The notes under the pieces: generated by a model
Databases searched by the model: none
Told to the model about the DNA's origin: nothing
What the model saw: the letters and a program-made list of their open reading frames with translations, nothing else
DNA from: an uncultured Dyadobacter sp.
GTDB taxonomy: Bacteria > Bacteroidota > Bacteroidia > Cytophagales > Spirosomataceae
Direction: 5' to 3'
Length of the DNA stretch: 64,000 nt
Assembly: GCF_946482605.1 (NCBI RefSeq)
Contig: NZ_CAMLSE010000006.1
Span: 186,001 to 250,000, forward strand
Program-made: the position numbers and the translations under genes
Shown: positions 62,559 to 64,000 of the stretch, in pieces
Numbering within the stretch: the stretch's first letter is position 1
Layout of the letters: every line of letters begins with the position of its first letter

Positions 62559-63111
62559 GGCTGTTTTTCTGGACAAAGACGGCACGCTTATCAAAGATGA
62601 GCCCTACAATGCAGATCCTGCCAAAGTAGTGTTTGAAGAGGATGTCTTCGAGGGGTTAAGGACCTTGCAGGCGGACGGCTATCGGCTGGTCATCGTGTCG
62701 AATCAGCCGGGGCTGGCGATGGGATTGTTTTCCGCGACCGAACTGAATGCATTGATCCGCTATTTTGAAGATGTGTTTGTGGAGAACGGATTAGTACTCT
62801 CGGGCTTTTACTATTGCCCGCATTTGCCGGCCACCCTGGAAAATTCGTGTGACTGCCGCAAACCGGAGCCCGGCTTGCTCCTAAAAGCCGCGGCCGAATT
62901 GAACATTGACCTGGAACATTCCTGGATGATCGGCGATATACTCAACGACGTGGAAGCTGGTAACCGGGCAGGTTGCCGCACGGTACTGATCGACCATGGC
63001 AACGAAACCGAATGGCTCGAAGGCGCGTACCGCGTTCCGCATTACACAACGCGCCATTTCCTGGACGCAGCCGATTACATCACATCCCAAACCGTCGCCG
63101 AAAATGGCTGA
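62539..63111 (+). CDS. gmhB: HAD phosphatase, heptose-1,7-bisphosphate phosphatase type (GmhB-like)
   Basis: 190 residues from the ATG at 62539, overlapping the GT4 end by 20 bases. HAD motif I is FLDKDGTLI (nucleophile Asp), motif II IVSNQPGLA (the SNQ type of GmhB), a Cys-rich zinc loop YCPHLPATLENSCDC, and motif IV MIGDILNDVEAGNRAG. The zinc loop with SNQ is characteristic of GmhB and histidinol-phosphatase relatives; the context of GT9 genes favours heptose. It would remove the 7-phosphate in ADP- or GDP-heptose synthesis. It overlaps the next GT9 gene by eight bases. Confidence 0.88.
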   Translation: MQFHVNKAVFLDKDGTLIKDEPYNADPAKVVFEEDVFEGLRTLQADGYRLVIVSNQPGLAMGLFSATELNALIRYFEDVFVENGLVLSGFYYCPHLPATLENSCDCRKPEPGLLLKAAAELNIDLEHSWMIGDILNDVEAGNRAGCRTVLIDHGNETEWLEGAYRVPHYTTRHFLDAADYITSQTVAENG

Positions 63112-64000
63112 ACACGAGCATTACCAAAACGTGCTTTGCATCCGCGCCGATAATATGGGCGATGTGATCATGTCGTCACCGGCAATGCGGGCTTTGAAAG
63201 AGTCTTTTGATTGCCGCATTACTTTACTCACCTCGCGGGCGGGCGCGCTGATTGCGCCGTACCTTGATTGTGTGGATACGGTGATAACGGCCGATCTGCC
63301 ATGGGTCAGACGGATGGAGGGCGGTGCCGCGGAATTGCCGGAGCTTGCCGCAAAAATCACTTCGATGGGCTTCGATGCGGCGGTTATATTCACAGTTTAC
63401 AGCCAGAGCGCGCTCCCGGCCGCAATGCTCGCATATATGGCGGGCATACCCGTGCGGGTAGCGTACGCGCGCGAGAACCCTTATGATCTGTTAACGACCT
63501 GGGTGCCGGACGAAGAACCGTACGGACGAATAAACCATCAGGTCCGGCGTGATCTAGAACTGGTCGGGGCAATGGGCGCGCGGGTATCCGACGATCGTTT
63601 GGCGCTGAAAAAGGAGCCGCTTGCGATGGTTTCTTTAAGCGGCAAGTTGAATTTCGTTGATGTGGATCTGAATGCCGCGTTCATTGTTTTGCATCCCGGC
63701 GTGTCCGAAGAAAAACGTCAGTATCCGGCAGAATTATGGATAGAAACCGGCAGAATGCTGGCAGAGCGTTATCCTGTGCCAATACTCATATCCGGTTCAG
63801 ATTCGGAGGAAGCACTTGTTGCCGCCGTCGCGACGGGTATCGGGCCTGCTGCGCGACCGGTTGCGGGGAAAATGTCGCTGGGAGAATTTATCTGTCTGCT
63901 CGAATGCGCGGCAAGTGTGGTTTCAGTCAATACCGGCACGATCCACATTGCGGCAGCCGTGCAAACGCCCACTGTGGTTTTATATGCCCAGACAAACCCG
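63104..64000 (+). CDS. Glycosyltransferase family 9, 3' end outside window
   Basis: 299 codons visible from the ATG at 63104. GT9 opening VLCIRADNMGDVIMSSPAMRALKES, then the C-terminal LHPGVSEEKRQYPAELW (the IHPG motif) and VSVNTGTIHIAAAVQTPTVVLY, all as in ADP-heptose transferases of the lipopolysaccharide core. It begins inside the phosphatase gene (eight-base overlap), so the operon goes on past the window. Heptose isomerase, kinase or nucleotidyltransferase genes may follow. Confidence 0.9.
   Translation, partial: MAEHEHYQNVLCIRADNMGDVIMSSPAMRALKESFDCRITLLTSRAGALIAPYLDCVDTVITADLPWVRRMEGGAAELPELAAKITSMGFDAAVIFTVYSQSALPAAMLAYMAGIPVRVAYARENPYDLLTTWVPDEEPYGRINHQVRRDLELVGAMGARVSDDRLALKKEPLAMVSLSGKLNFVDVDLNAAFIVLHPGVSEEKRQYPAELWIETGRMLAERYPVPILISGSDSEEALVAAVATGIGPAARPVAGKMSLGEFICLLECAASVVSVNTGTIHIAAAVQTPTVVLYAQTNP

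Noticed and set aside
1..64000. CRISPR array, rRNA or tRNA genes
   Set aside because: No regularly spaced repeats of CRISPR type and no rRNA or tRNA-like sequence were noticed on reading; a dedicated scan was not possible.

Overview
The window looks like chromosome from a Bacteroidetes bacterium of the Cytophagales type (Dyadobacter/Spirosoma-like). This is inferred from the TraM/TraN conjugation genes, DUF4142 and DUF892 stress proteins, receiver-only regulators, GlgX and GH13 sets and a Bacteroidetes-style IS66. I could not run a search to name the organism.

Layout. 1-3.3 kb: trailing part of a conjugative-element transfer region (TraM without its 5' end, TraN, two accessory ORFs), then an HU gene. 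3.8-8.4 kb: a decayed stretch with a frameshifted AbiEi-type antitoxin, a truncated ISL3 transposase joined to a response-regulator stub, a receiver protein and a two-receiver gene cut by one TAG codon. 8.6-19 kb: a stress island with three DUF892 ferritin-like proteins, a DUF4142 protein, a zinc alcohol dehydrogenase, glgX, a pair of DUF421 membrane proteins and a DUF6766 protein. 19.8-28.5 kb: accessory DNA with a broken lipoprotein gene, a fully delimited IS66 element, a zeta toxin module, and an ISL3 element (8-bp target duplication, one in-frame TGA in its transposase) next to an IS110 remnant.

28.6-38.4 kb: two divergent Gfo/Idh/MocA oxidoreductases, small hydrophilic proteins, a secreted TreS-like GH13 enzyme, a second DUF421 pair, a PQQ-type sugar dehydrogenase lipoprotein and a second glgX. 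38.6-42 kb: a deletion scar keeping stubs of an FMN reductase, phosphoketolase and acetate kinase, a frameshifted DUF3175 gene, and a group II intron. 42-49 kb: CheB, a 1428-residue CheB-CheR-PAS-histidine kinase, and two receiver proteins. 49-54.3 kb: alpha-glucan/trehalose enzymes (GH13, TreZ, and a GH13 protein with altered catalytic motifs). 54.3-64 kb: an LLM oxidoreductase and SDR, then two divergent, tightly overlapping operons (carbamoyltransferase, GT2, GT9; and GT-B, GT4, heptose-bisphosphate-type phosphatase, GT9) that run off the window end.

How it fits together (inference): glucan debranching and trehalose formation, ferritin-like proteins, sugar oxidoreductases and many receivers suggest a general, osmotic or desiccation stress island. 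Several components occur twice (dual receiver, DUF421 pair, GlgX, an unnamed helical family), with the left-hand dual receiver decayed, as expected for an old segmental or modular duplication. The best candidate for something undescribed is the carbamoyl-glycan cluster at the right end. The DUF421 pairs, the NHD-to-NLD GH13 protein and the phosphoketolase/acetate kinase scar also deserve attention.
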